The position numbers were made by a program, and so were the translations under genes. Below are positions 13,689 to 21,721 of a stretch of DNA of 27,669 nt, piece by piece. Position 1 is the stretch's first letter, and every line of letters starts with the position of its first letter. Location of the stretch: the NCBI GenBank assembly GCA_934276695.1, contig CAKQTF010000001.1, positions 1-27,669 on the forward strand, in the 5' to 3' direction. The notes beneath the pieces were generated by a model. It was given only the letters and a program-made list of their open reading frames with translations, was not told the DNA's origin and searched no databases. The DNA comes from an uncultured Spirochaetales bacterium (lineage in GTDB: Bacteria; Spirochaetota; Spirochaetia; Sphaerochaetales; Sphaerochaetaceae).

Positions 13689-15112
13689 TCTGAGATCTCC
13701 TCAATGGCTCTCTTAAGAGCGGTATCGAATTCCGGATCAGCTATAGGGCGTTTGTCATAATCAAGTGCATATATGTATTCATTTCTCATCAGCAGGCATA
13801 ACAGTGATTCTGGAACACCGCTGTCGGAATTCTCTTCTGCAAATTTCAGTATATTCTCTTTTGAATACTCTGGATGTTCTTCCTGGAACTCTTTTATCCT
13901 ATTTCCCTTCATGAATTTTTCATATGCCTTAAGGTCATCTTCTGAGTACTCTTCTGTCTCTATTATTATATCAGGGGTGATTCCTTTTCTGTGTATATCA
14001 TTACCGAGTGGTGTTGTATAGCTTGATGTCACTATGCATAGGTAGCCGCCAAGATATGGAATCTCACTCTGCATTACGCCTTTGCCATATGTCTTAGATC
14101 CGATTACAGTTGCCCTTCCATTCTCCTTCAGTGCTGCTGTCAGGATCTCAGAAGCAGAAGCTGTCCCTTCATTCACAAGTATGATCACAGGATAATCCTC
14201 TGGTACAAGAACCGATGATGTTGCATCATATGAAACTGTTTTTGATGTATTCCTGAAATGGGCAGTCAGTATTCTGCCTTCTGACAGGAACGAATTCGCG
14301 ATATTCAGTGAATCATCAACATATCCTCCGCCATTGTTCCTAAGATCAATTATTATCTTCTTTGCACCGTTTGAGAGAAGATATTCAATGTCCTTGCTGA
14401 AATTGTCATAAGTATGGGAAGTGAATGATGATATGAACAGATACCCTATATCATCAGATAGCATAGTCTTTGATGTTGTAGGAGTTGTTACTGTCTCAGG
14501 CCTCAGTGTTATGTCGAATACAGCATCTCCCCGATGAATTGTAAGTGTGATATCCTCTCCTTCCTTTCCTCTTATCCTTCTTGATGCTTCTGTTGCTGTA
14601 AGCTTTGATATATCCTCGCCGTTCACATGGCTTATCATGTCCTTTGCCCGTATGCCTGCCCTATCTGCAGGTCCTCCAGGAAATGGAGAAGTTATTGTTA
14701 CCATATATGTGCTCGGATCTGATGGGTCTATGTAATCCGGATTCATTTTTGTAAGGTATGTGCCGATTCCTACGTAGTCGCCCTGGGATGATTCCTTGAA
14801 ATCCTCTGCTTCTTCAGGTGTTATGTAGTATGAATACTCGTCACCAAGACTGCTCACCATGGATCTGACAAGATTGATCTGCATCTCCCTGCTGTCAATA
14901 TCCCAGAGATAATTCTGATCGAGGAATGTATAGAGGTTGCCAAGGCTATATAGCATTTCTGAAATTGAGACATCTTCATTATTCTGGGATTCCTCAATAG
15001 AAGGATTCTCTTTAGTCATGCCTGATGCCGGCGTGTATCTTTCCTGTACAGCACCAGCAGAAAGAACTGATGATATGAGTAATATCATCACTGCAGAAAG
15101 TATTTTTCTCAT
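13685..15112 (-). CDS. Secreted C-terminal processing protease, S41 family (Ctp/Prc)
   Basis: A periplasmic serine protease of 475 residues. A signal peptide is evident (MRKILSAVMILLISSVLSAGA). A helical segment is followed by a PDZ domain (about 110-205, with GIGTYL and PFPGGPADRAGIRAKDMI), then the S41 core with the Ser-Lys dyad S319 in GTASASE and K344 in TYGKGVMQ; the 25-residue spacing equals that of E. coli Prc (S452/K477). DLRNNGGG (256-263) is the usual strand before the active site. The acidic C-terminal ~100 residues are unassigned. Likely trims envelope proteins or aids quality control. It overlaps rsmE by four bases. The start has only a weak ribosome site. Confidence 0.92.
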   Translation of the reverse strand: MRKILSAVMILLISSVLSAGAVQERYTPASGMTKENPSIEESQNNEDVSISEMLYSLGNLYTFLDQNYLWDIDSREMQINLVRSMVSSLGDEYSYYITPEEAEDFKESSQGDYVGIGTYLTKMNPDYIDPSDPSTYMVTITSPFPGGPADRAGIRAKDMISHVNGEDISKLTATEASRRIRGKEGEDITLTIHRGDAVFDITLRPETVTTPTTSKTMLSDDIGYLFISSFTSHTYDNFSKDIEYLLSNGAKKIIIDLRNNGGGYVDDSLNIANSFLSEGRILTAHFRNTSKTVSYDATSSVLVPEDYPVIILVNEGTASASEILTAALKENGRATVIGSKTYGKGVMQSEIPYLGGYLCIVTSSYTTPLGNDIHRKGITPDIIIETEEYSEDDLKAYEKFMKGNRIKEFQEEHPEYSKENILKFAEENSDSGVPESLLCLLMRNEYIYALDYDKRPIADPEFDTALKRAIEEISE

Positions 15113-15199
15113 ACTCTAGATAATAGCAATAAAAATATGTAATTGATATGAATAACCATGATAATTGCTTTAAAGGTCTCATGGTAGTACACTCTGTCT

Positions 15200-16180
15200 A
15201 TGTTTCTATATGTAAGTTTCCCATCCTGGATTTCTCCTTATGTGATTAAAGGTCTTCCTATCCGATGGTATGCTGTCATGTATATTATTGCGTTTGCCTT
15301 TGCATATATTCTGTTTAGGTTCCAGATAAGGAATGACAAGCAGATAGAGATGGATAGAGAGTCTGTCCAGGATCTGTTTTTCTGGGGAATTGTAGGGCTT
15401 CTTGTCGGAGCCCGCATAGGATCATGCCTGTTCTATAATGATGCACTTTACTATCTGACACATCCATGGATGATCTTCTGGCCGTTTGAAGGAAAGCATT
15501 TTGTAGGGCTTCCTGGGATGAGCTACCATGGCGGTGTTATCGGATTGGTTCTTGCTGTGTTTGCATTCTGCAGGAAAAAAGGCTATAGCTTCCTTTCTGT
15601 TGCTGATTATCTGGCAGCAGCAATTCCTGCCGGATATGCATTCGGACGCCTGGGTAATTTCATTAATGGTGAGCTATATGGAAGAGTCACAACATCAGCT
15701 TTTGGAATGATTTTCCCTGATGCTCCGTATTTTTCAACAAGCCATCTATGGGTCAGGGAAATAGCAGATAAGCTTGCAATTGGATATAAATACGGCGAGT
15801 ATCTGAATCTTCCTAGGCATCCATCTCAGCTGTATGAGCTATTCGGTGAGGGGATCCTTCTTTTTGTGCTTCTTTTCCTGGTTATCAGACCATTGAAATA
15901 CAAGAAGAATCTCTTTCCTGGATGTGTGATGTCCTCATATTTCATATTCTATGGTGTGATAAGATTCATTATTGAGTATTTCAGGCAGCCCGATACTGAT
16001 ATAGGATATGTGATAGCGCTTGGAAAGGAAAGCAATAACATCGCATTATTCCAGTCGTTTCTCAATATATCAAAAGGGCAGTGTTTCTGTGCTTTGATGA
16101 TAATAGCTGGGATTGTAATGGCGATAGCATTCAGTGTTATAAGGAATAAAGATGATAGACGAACGGTTAAGAGATCTTAG
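15200..16180 (+). CDS. lgt: Prolipoprotein diacylglyceryl transferase
   Basis: Integral inner-membrane enzyme that adds diacylglycerol from phosphatidylglycerol to the lipobox cysteine of prolipoproteins. The 326 residues form about seven membrane helices. Motifs include IRWYAVMY (21-28), GMSYHGG (106-112), the Lgt signature RLGNFINGE (150-158, R150 equals E. coli R143), RHPSQLYE (206-213) and RFIIEYFRQPD (255-265, R255 equals R239). No strong Shine-Dalgarno precedes ATG 15200. The protein is somewhat longer than the E. coli enzyme because of an insertion around 175-205. It overlaps pepP by 29 bases. It is divergent from the S41 protease with an 87-base gap. Confidence 0.95.
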   Translation: MFLYVSFPSWISPYVIKGLPIRWYAVMYIIAFAFAYILFRFQIRNDKQIEMDRESVQDLFFWGIVGLLVGARIGSCLFYNDALYYLTHPWMIFWPFEGKHFVGLPGMSYHGGVIGLVLAVFAFCRKKGYSFLSVADYLAAAIPAGYAFGRLGNFINGELYGRVTTSAFGMIFPDAPYFSTSHLWVREIADKLAIGYKYGEYLNLPRHPSQLYELFGEGILLFVLLFLVIRPLKYKKNLFPGCVMSSYFIFYGVIRFIIEYFRQPDTDIGYVIALGKESNNIALFQSFLNISKGQCFCALMIIAGIVMAIAFSVIRNKDDRRTVKRS

Positions 16181-17921
16181 AAGAGAGATGAAGAAGGCAT
16201 GTATTGATGCCTATCTTATTACAGGAACAGATCCTCATCAGAGTGAATATGTAGCACCAAGATGGCGGACTAGAGCATTCATATCAGGATTCACAGGATC
16301 TGCTGGTACTGTGATTGTTACTGAATCTGAAGCTCTGCTATGGGTTGATTCCAGATATTTCATTCAGGCAGAGGAAGAGATAAAGGGAACTGAATTCAGG
16401 ATGCTTAAACTGGATACCCCAGGATTCCCAGGTCCGAATGAGTGGTTAGCAGAAAACCTCGAAAAAGGTAAAACACTTGGCATTGATTCGAACAGCATAT
16501 CAATAACAGAGTTCAGCAGCCTGAAGAAGGAACTTAAGCATAATAGGATAAATGTTGCTGCAACAGATGATCTTCTCGATAGGATATGGAAGGCAAGGCC
16601 TGCTGTTCCTGAGACAGAATGCGTAGAGATGAAGGATGAGTATGCTGGATTCACAGCTTCAGCGAAGATTTCACTTATAAGGCTTAAGCTGAGGGAGAAG
16701 AAGGCAAAATGGACACTCATCACATCAATTGATGATATAGCATGGATTACTAACTTACGTGCTAACGATATTCCATATAACCCTGTTTTCTATTCTTATG
16801 CTTTTATTTCGTTGACTGAGGCCATCCTTTATACTTCTCCAAAGCGATTTTCCTCTGATGTGAGAAAGAAGGCCGAGGAGTCTTTTGAACTGCGTGATTA
16901 TAGTTCTATTTTCAATGATATAGAGAGCCTTACGAAGCATGGTGTAGGCTATTTCAATCCTGATAAGGTAAATTATATATTTGCCTCTTTTGTAGATAAG
17001 CCTAGGAATATCAGGGGAAGGGATATATCAACAGACCTCAAGGCAAGAAAGAACCCTGCAGAACTTGAAGGAATGAGGAGATCGCATTTCCTAGATGGTA
17101 TTGCCTTTGCGAATTTCATGGCAAAACTGAATCCTGCAGGCAGATACTCAGAGATTGAGATCTCAAGAAGATTTGAGGAGGAGCGCGAGAAGATGGAAGG
17201 ATATCTTGGTCCTTCTTTCGCTCCTATATCCGGATTCAGAGAGCACGGGGCAATGTGCCATTACAGTGCTGATGAGAAATCAAACAAGGCAATAGCAGAA
17301 GAAGGCCTCCTTGTCCTTGATACAGGATCCCAGTTTGAGTTCGGGATGACAGATCTTACCAGGACGCTTCTTTTCGGCATAGAGGCTACAGAAGAAGAGA
17401 AAAGGGACTATACGCTTGTCCTGAAAGGCCATCTGGCACTCGCAAGCCAGCGCTTCATTGCTGGTACTACCGGTGTTCAGCTTGATGTTCTTGCAAAGCA
17501 GTTCCTATGGCAGGCTGGAATGTCCTATTTCCATGGAACCGGACATGGTGTCGGCTGCAGGCTGAATGTGCACGAAGGACCAATGAGGATATCATCAAAG
17601 CTCATAGATGTGCCTCTTCTCCCAGGCATGGTCATATCAGATGAGCCAGGACTTTATAAAGAGGGGCGCCATGGAATAAGGATTGAGAATCTGGTTGCAG
17701 TGCAGAACGATGTAAAGACAGAGTTCGGCCAGTTCTATTCTTTTGAGACTTTGTCTGTTGTCCCTTATGAAAAGCGCCTTATAGATGTCAGATATCTATC
17801 TGATAGTGAGATAGATAGGATAAATGCGTATCATAAATGGGTTCATGATCAGATTTATGATTATGTATCAAATGAGGCTAAGGTGTGGCTGGATGAAGCT
17901 ACTAGCCCCATTGTCCGATAA
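16152..17921 (+). CDS. pepP: Xaa-Pro aminopeptidase (M24B, aminopeptidase P type)
   Basis: Cytoplasmic metallopeptidase removing N-terminal residues before proline. The 589 residues make the three-domain long form: two creatinase-like N-terminal domains (about 1-150 and 155-300), then the pita-bread M24 domain with the full dinuclear ligand set D390, D401, H465 (GTGHGVG), E498 (SDEPGLY) and E512 (GIRIEN). A C-terminal extension (about 530-589) matches the long eukaryote-like aminopeptidase P. The start ATG 16152 is behind AAGGA and inside the end of lgt (29-base overlap). No signal peptide. The gene symbol follows family usage; exact substrate preference is inferred. Confidence 0.92.
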   Translation: MIDERLRDLRREMKKACIDAYLITGTDPHQSEYVAPRWRTRAFISGFTGSAGTVIVTESEALLWVDSRYFIQAEEEIKGTEFRMLKLDTPGFPGPNEWLAENLEKGKTLGIDSNSISITEFSSLKKELKHNRINVAATDDLLDRIWKARPAVPETECVEMKDEYAGFTASAKISLIRLKLREKKAKWTLITSIDDIAWITNLRANDIPYNPVFYSYAFISLTEAILYTSPKRFSSDVRKKAEESFELRDYSSIFNDIESLTKHGVGYFNPDKVNYIFASFVDKPRNIRGRDISTDLKARKNPAELEGMRRSHFLDGIAFANFMAKLNPAGRYSEIEISRRFEEEREKMEGYLGPSFAPISGFREHGAMCHYSADEKSNKAIAEEGLLVLDTGSQFEFGMTDLTRTLLFGIEATEEEKRDYTLVLKGHLALASQRFIAGTTGVQLDVLAKQFLWQAGMSYFHGTGHGVGCRLNVHEGPMRISSKLIDVPLLPGMVISDEPGLYKEGRHGIRIENLVAVQNDVKTEFGQFYSFETLSVVPYEKRLIDVRYLSDSEIDRINAYHKWVHDQIYDYVSNEAKVWLDEATSPIVR

Positions 17922-17954
17922 ATAATATATTTAGTTAGAATAAGGAGAATTAAT

Positions 17955-19604
17955 ATGGTTGATCCTTTGAAGAAGAATGGAAAGATCACACGCCGTGGCC
18001 CTGTTATGCTCGTGATCATGGATGGTGTTGGATTCGGTAAGTATAAGGAAGGGGATGCGGTTGCATCTGCAATGACAGGTAATCTTGAGAAGCTGTACCA
18101 TGATTATCCATGGACTAAGCTTAAGGCCCATGGTCTTGCAGTTGGACTTCCAAGCGATGCTGATATGGGCAATAGTGAAGTCGGGCATAACGCTATGGGA
18201 TGTGGAAGGGTATTCTCCCAGGGGGCAAAGCTTGTTGCCAATTCAATTAACAGCGGTGAGATGTTTGAGGGTGCTACATGGAAGAAGCTGATAAACAATG
18301 TGCTGGCAAAGAACTCAACCCTTCATTTCATCGGACTGCTCTCTGATGGAAATGTACATTCGCATATTGATAATCTTAAGAAGATGGTGATCGAAGCTAA
18401 AAAAGAAGGCGTGAAGAGAGTCAGGGTACATGCACTTCTTGATGGCAGGGATGTTGGTGAGATGTCAGCTCTTGATTACTTTGATCCATTTGAGGCTTTT
18501 CTCAGAGAGCTTTCAGCTGATGGAAGCTTTGATGCCAGAATTGCTTCCGGCGGCGGAAGAATGGTCATTACAATGGACCGCTATAATGCAAACTGGGATA
18601 TGGTAAGGAAAGGCTGGGAGACTCATGTATTAGGAGAAGGAAGACAGTTTGATAATGCACATGATGCCATTGTTGCATTAAGAGAAGAGACAGGTGCTAT
18701 AGACCAGGATCTTCCTCCGTTTGTCATCGCAGAGAATGGAAAGCCTGTCGGAACAATCGAGGATGGTGATTCTGTTATTCTGTTCAACTTCAGGGGTGAC
18801 AGAGCTCTTGAGATCACTAAGGCTTTCGAGGCGGATACCCTTACCGAGTTTGACAGGAAGAGACATCCTCATGTAGAGTATGCCGGAATGATGGAGTATG
18901 ATGGAGATCTTCATATCCCTCATCAGTTCCTGGTCTCTCCGCCTGCAATAGACAGGACACTTGCAGAGTATCTATGTGCGTCAGGTGTAAGGCAGTTCTC
19001 TATATCAGAAACTCAGAAATTCGGTCATGTCACGTATTTCTTCAATGGAAACAGGTCCGGTAAATTCGATGATAAGCTTGAGGAGTATGTGGAGATCCCT
19101 TCAGATAAGGTTCCTTTTGAGGAGCGGCCATGGATGAAGTGTGCAGAGATCACAGATAGGGTTATTGAGGAGATTGAAAGCGGAAGATGGGATTTCATCA
19201 AGCTTAATTTCCCGAATGGCGATATGGTAGGCCATACAGGTGTATTTGAGGCTGTAGTATGCTCAATGGAGGCAATGGACCTTCAGCTTGGAAGGCTCAG
19301 GGCTGCTATTGAGAAAGCAGGTGGCGTCATGGTTGTCACTGCTGATCATGGAAATGCTGATGATATGTATGAGCATGGAAAGGATGGCTCTGTAAAGCTG
19401 AAGGATAATGGAGAGCCGAAGGCAAAGACCTCGCATTCCCTCAATCCTGTCCCATGCATCATTGCTGATTCATCATATAATGGTGAGTACTCAAAAGATC
19501 TCAATACAGGATTGGGCATATCATCAATTGCTGCGACATGTATGGAGCTTCTTGGATTCGTCCCTCCTGCCGATTATGATAAGTCAGTGATTAATCTGAA
19601 TTAA
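17955..19604 (+). CDS. gpmI: 2,3-bisphosphoglycerate-independent phosphoglycerate mutase
   Basis: Manganese-dependent glycolytic enzyme interconverting 3- and 2-phosphoglycerate via a phosphoserine. The 549 residues belong to the alkaline-phosphatase superfamily. D23 (VIMDGVG) and catalytic S74 in DMGNSEVGHNAMG bind the first metal; DGRDVG lies near 160; FNFRGDRALE near 280; the metal ligands HTG and TADHGNADD close the phosphatase domain. The ATG 17955 follows AAGGAG at a normal distance. It comes 33 bases after pepP and ends in front of a hairpin. Its 2-phosphoglycerate product connects with the glycerate kinase at the window's right end, though the two are not in one operon. Confidence 0.96.
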   Translation: MVDPLKKNGKITRRGPVMLVIMDGVGFGKYKEGDAVASAMTGNLEKLYHDYPWTKLKAHGLAVGLPSDADMGNSEVGHNAMGCGRVFSQGAKLVANSINSGEMFEGATWKKLINNVLAKNSTLHFIGLLSDGNVHSHIDNLKKMVIEAKKEGVKRVRVHALLDGRDVGEMSALDYFDPFEAFLRELSADGSFDARIASGGGRMVITMDRYNANWDMVRKGWETHVLGEGRQFDNAHDAIVALREETGAIDQDLPPFVIAENGKPVGTIEDGDSVILFNFRGDRALEITKAFEADTLTEFDRKRHPHVEYAGMMEYDGDLHIPHQFLVSPPAIDRTLAEYLCASGVRQFSISETQKFGHVTYFFNGNRSGKFDDKLEEYVEIPSDKVPFEERPWMKCAEITDRVIEEIESGRWDFIKLNFPNGDMVGHTGVFEAVVCSMEAMDLQLGRLRAAIEKAGGVMVVTADHGNADDMYEHGKDGSVKLKDNGEPKAKTSHSLNPVPCIIADSSYNGEYSKDLNTGLGISSIAATCMELLGFVPPADYDKSVINLN

Positions 19605-19626
19605 GCGAGAATATATAAGAAAACAC

Positions 19627-19664
19627 GGGAGTATTGCTGAGGCCATGGTGTCCGGAATACTCCC
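19627..19664. terminator. Hairpin terminator between gpmI and the convergent membrane-protein gene
   Basis: A perfect 9-base stem GGGAGTATT (19627-19635) / AATACTCCC (19656-19664) encloses a 20-base loop. On the plus strand it is followed by TTTCCTTTG; on the minus strand by a T-rich stretch. It sits between convergent genes. Confidence 0.65.
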
Positions 19665-19686
19665 TTTCCTTTGTCCTGTTCAGCAA

Positions 19687-20448
19687 TCAGAAGCTGTCCT
19701 TTGTATTGAAGTCCAGTATGATTATACCGATAAGATAAGATGCTGATGATATGATTGCAGGTATGAAGTTATCAAATAGTGACAGTATTATGCCGAGAAT
19801 CATCAGAAGGAATGATACGCATTTGCGTATGTTGCTTGCGGATTTCACGGTTATTGCGGAAGCGATGAATGTCACTGCAGCTGCGATATATATCAGTATT
19901 GATCCATAGATGATATATGCATCTGAATATGCGTTGTAGATCTCAATCATGCCCCTGTTGGTATTCTTAGGAGCTAGCATGCATATGATAAGGGATGCGA
20001 GAAGAATGTAGAAAGTATATAGTCCGAGCTTTGCATTCTGGAATCCGTAATACTCAAGGGATGAGAGAAGGAATATCATTGCAGTTGCAAGGATTGAGAA
20101 TCTCTCAAGCACCAGCAGCATCTCTGGTGGCATGATGTAGTATCCTGAGATCTCTGAGAACAGCGGCACAATTAGAGATGCCTGCATTGACAGTATCATG
20201 AAAAGTATCGGGAAGACCTCACCATCCTCACTGTGTAGCTTTCTTCTGATTCTCAGTACGATCTGAGGGGATAGTGATGAGACCAGTATTATCAGTATTG
20301 GAAAGTAGAAAGACAGATCAGCGAATGCTGAAATGCCATTTCTTGCAAAAAGCACTATCGAGACATGGATCATCATGCCTATGAATGCCGCTGTAAGAAG
20401 TGACTGTATTACCAGTAGTACCGTTGGTGCGATTTTCTTCTTTGTCAC
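19687..20448 (-). CDS. Multi-pass membrane protein of unknown function
   Basis: I do not recognise this 253-residue protein. It is very hydrophobic, with about seven or eight predicted membrane helices (for example around 8-33, 45-65, 80-97, 109-127, 141-157, 178-200, 208-225, 230-246), short basic loops (RIRRKLH near 66-72) and no catalytic motif that I can name. Its start overlaps the end of the symporter gene by four bases (ATGA), so the two are translationally coupled and a joint membrane role, such as accessory subunit or regulator of the transporter, is possible. It is the last gene of the minus-strand operon and is followed by a hairpin. Confidence 0.75.
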   Translation of the reverse strand: MTKKKIAPTVLLVIQSLLTAAFIGMMIHVSIVLFARNGISAFADLSFYFPILIILVSSLSPQIVLRIRRKLHSEDGEVFPILFMILSMQASLIVPLFSEISGYYIMPPEMLLVLERFSILATAMIFLLSSLEYYGFQNAKLGLYTFYILLASLIICMLAPKNTNRGMIEIYNAYSDAYIIYGSILIYIAAAVTFIASAITVKSASNIRKCVSFLLMILGIILSLFDNFIPAIISSASYLIGIIILDFNTKDSF

Positions 20449-21689
20449 AGTATATCTCTATAAGGGATCTTTATATCGGTTCTTGTGTAGAATGATATAG
20501 CAGCATTGCCTAATGCTGCTATTGCTGTGTCAAGCATTGTCGCAATGCCTGTCAGAAGAGGAAGCATAGCCAGAATAGTTGCTTCTGCACCGTATAGATT
20601 AAGCTTTGTAAGCTTCAATGCGGCAAATAAGACCACTATTATCTCATATCCAGTTGCAATACATGAAAGATATGAAGCAAGCGCAACAGCCAATGACATG
20701 ATAATTGAGCTAGAGATGCTAAGCTCTGCACCTACTGCTTTGAATAATGCCAGAAGCGTAATCGTTGTGATGAAGGCCGTACCGCCTCTCCCTATTATGG
20801 TGAATACAGGTGTTGCTGTGCTTGTGATTCTTTTCTGGACTCCGATGTTCTGTCTTGATGATCCCTCATTGATCAGCGAAGAGACAAGGATATTCCCAGT
20901 AAAAAGGCCTGATACGATAGGAGAGAATGATCTTCCTATTGCCCAGTACGGATTCTTCTTGAACAGAGTGAAGACTGCAAAGAGAAGAGGAAGTAGTACA
21001 AATACCGCAATGAGTGATGCTGCTGTCAGAAGCTTCATGAACTGAGGACTGACAAGCACTGTCTTCTCCTGGAATAGAGCCAGGAAGAAATAAGAAGAAG
21101 AGGAGTATACAAGGAAGAATCCATATACTGTCACTGTCCTTATTATCCTGTACATCACCTCAGAGAAGGAGTTCATCACAGTATATGCTGGACGTATTAT
21201 ATCAGCATTAGGCTTCAGTGAAATTCCTAGAATCCATGATATTATGAGGATCGGGACAATATAGTACGTTGTTGTTGCTATGCTCAGGAATGGATTTGAT
21301 GGATATGTCTGATTAAGAGCCCTGCTTGATGCAGAGTTGAAGACACTCTCGAATATTGATGCATCTGAACCTGCAGATGATGATACTGGGAATACAGCAG
21401 GAAGTGCATTGAAGATCAGGGCAGCCGCAATAGCCATTAAAGCTGTAGTGAGCAAAGACCAGAGCAGCATTATCCCAGTGCTCTTAGCAAGCAGCCTGTC
21501 TTTCCTTAGGGATGCTATTCCGGAGGCAGATGTTATGATCATGATAGGAATGAAGAGGAATATTCCAAGGCTGATTAGAAAGCCTGTGACTGAAGAGAAT
21601 ATTCCGGTCGCTGCTGTATAGTCACTGAAAATCAGGCATGTTGCAATTCCCATCAGAATCGCAGCCAGATAAGTAATCCATGTTTTCAT
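20445..21689 (-). CDS. Divergent dicarboxylate/amino acid:cation symporter (SDF/DAACS family)
   Basis: A 414-residue secondary transporter, probably coupled to sodium or protons. The fold pattern is that of GltPh: six N-terminal helices, the region SFSPIVSGLFTGNILVSSL (about 254-272) at the place of hairpin 1, helix 7 ending TIIGRGGTAF (297-306), then hairpin 2 and helix 8 (LDTAIAALGNAAISF, 386-400). The canonical NMDGT of helix 7 reads GRGGT, and the serine-rich SSSxxTLP of hairpin 1 is replaced. Substrate is therefore open. An AGGAGG ribosome site lies unusually far (17 bases) from ATG 21689. It follows the GH13 gene by 32 bases and overlaps the next gene by four. Confidence 0.8.
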   Translation of the reverse strand: MKTWITYLAAILMGIATCLIFSDYTAATGIFSSVTGFLISLGIFLFIPIMIITSASGIASLRKDRLLAKSTGIMLLWSLLTTALMAIAAALIFNALPAVFPVSSSAGSDASIFESVFNSASSRALNQTYPSNPFLSIATTTYYIVPILIISWILGISLKPNADIIRPAYTVMNSFSEVMYRIIRTVTVYGFFLVYSSSSYFFLALFQEKTVLVSPQFMKLLTAASLIAVFVLLPLLFAVFTLFKKNPYWAIGRSFSPIVSGLFTGNILVSSLINEGSSRQNIGVQKRITSTATPVFTIIGRGGTAFITTITLLALFKAVGAELSISSSIIMSLAVALASYLSCIATGYEIIVVLFAALKLTKLNLYGAEATILAMLPLLTGIATMLDTAIAALGNAAISFYTRTDIKIPYRDIL

Positions 21690-21721
21690 AGCTTAAAGTT
21701 TAAACACCTCCTAAATAGTAG

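Noticed and set aside
20506..21045. A 179-codon open frame on the plus strand.
   Set aside because: It lies wholly antisense to the symporter gene, lacks a ribosome site and has no recognisable motif. It is a shadow of the real gene.
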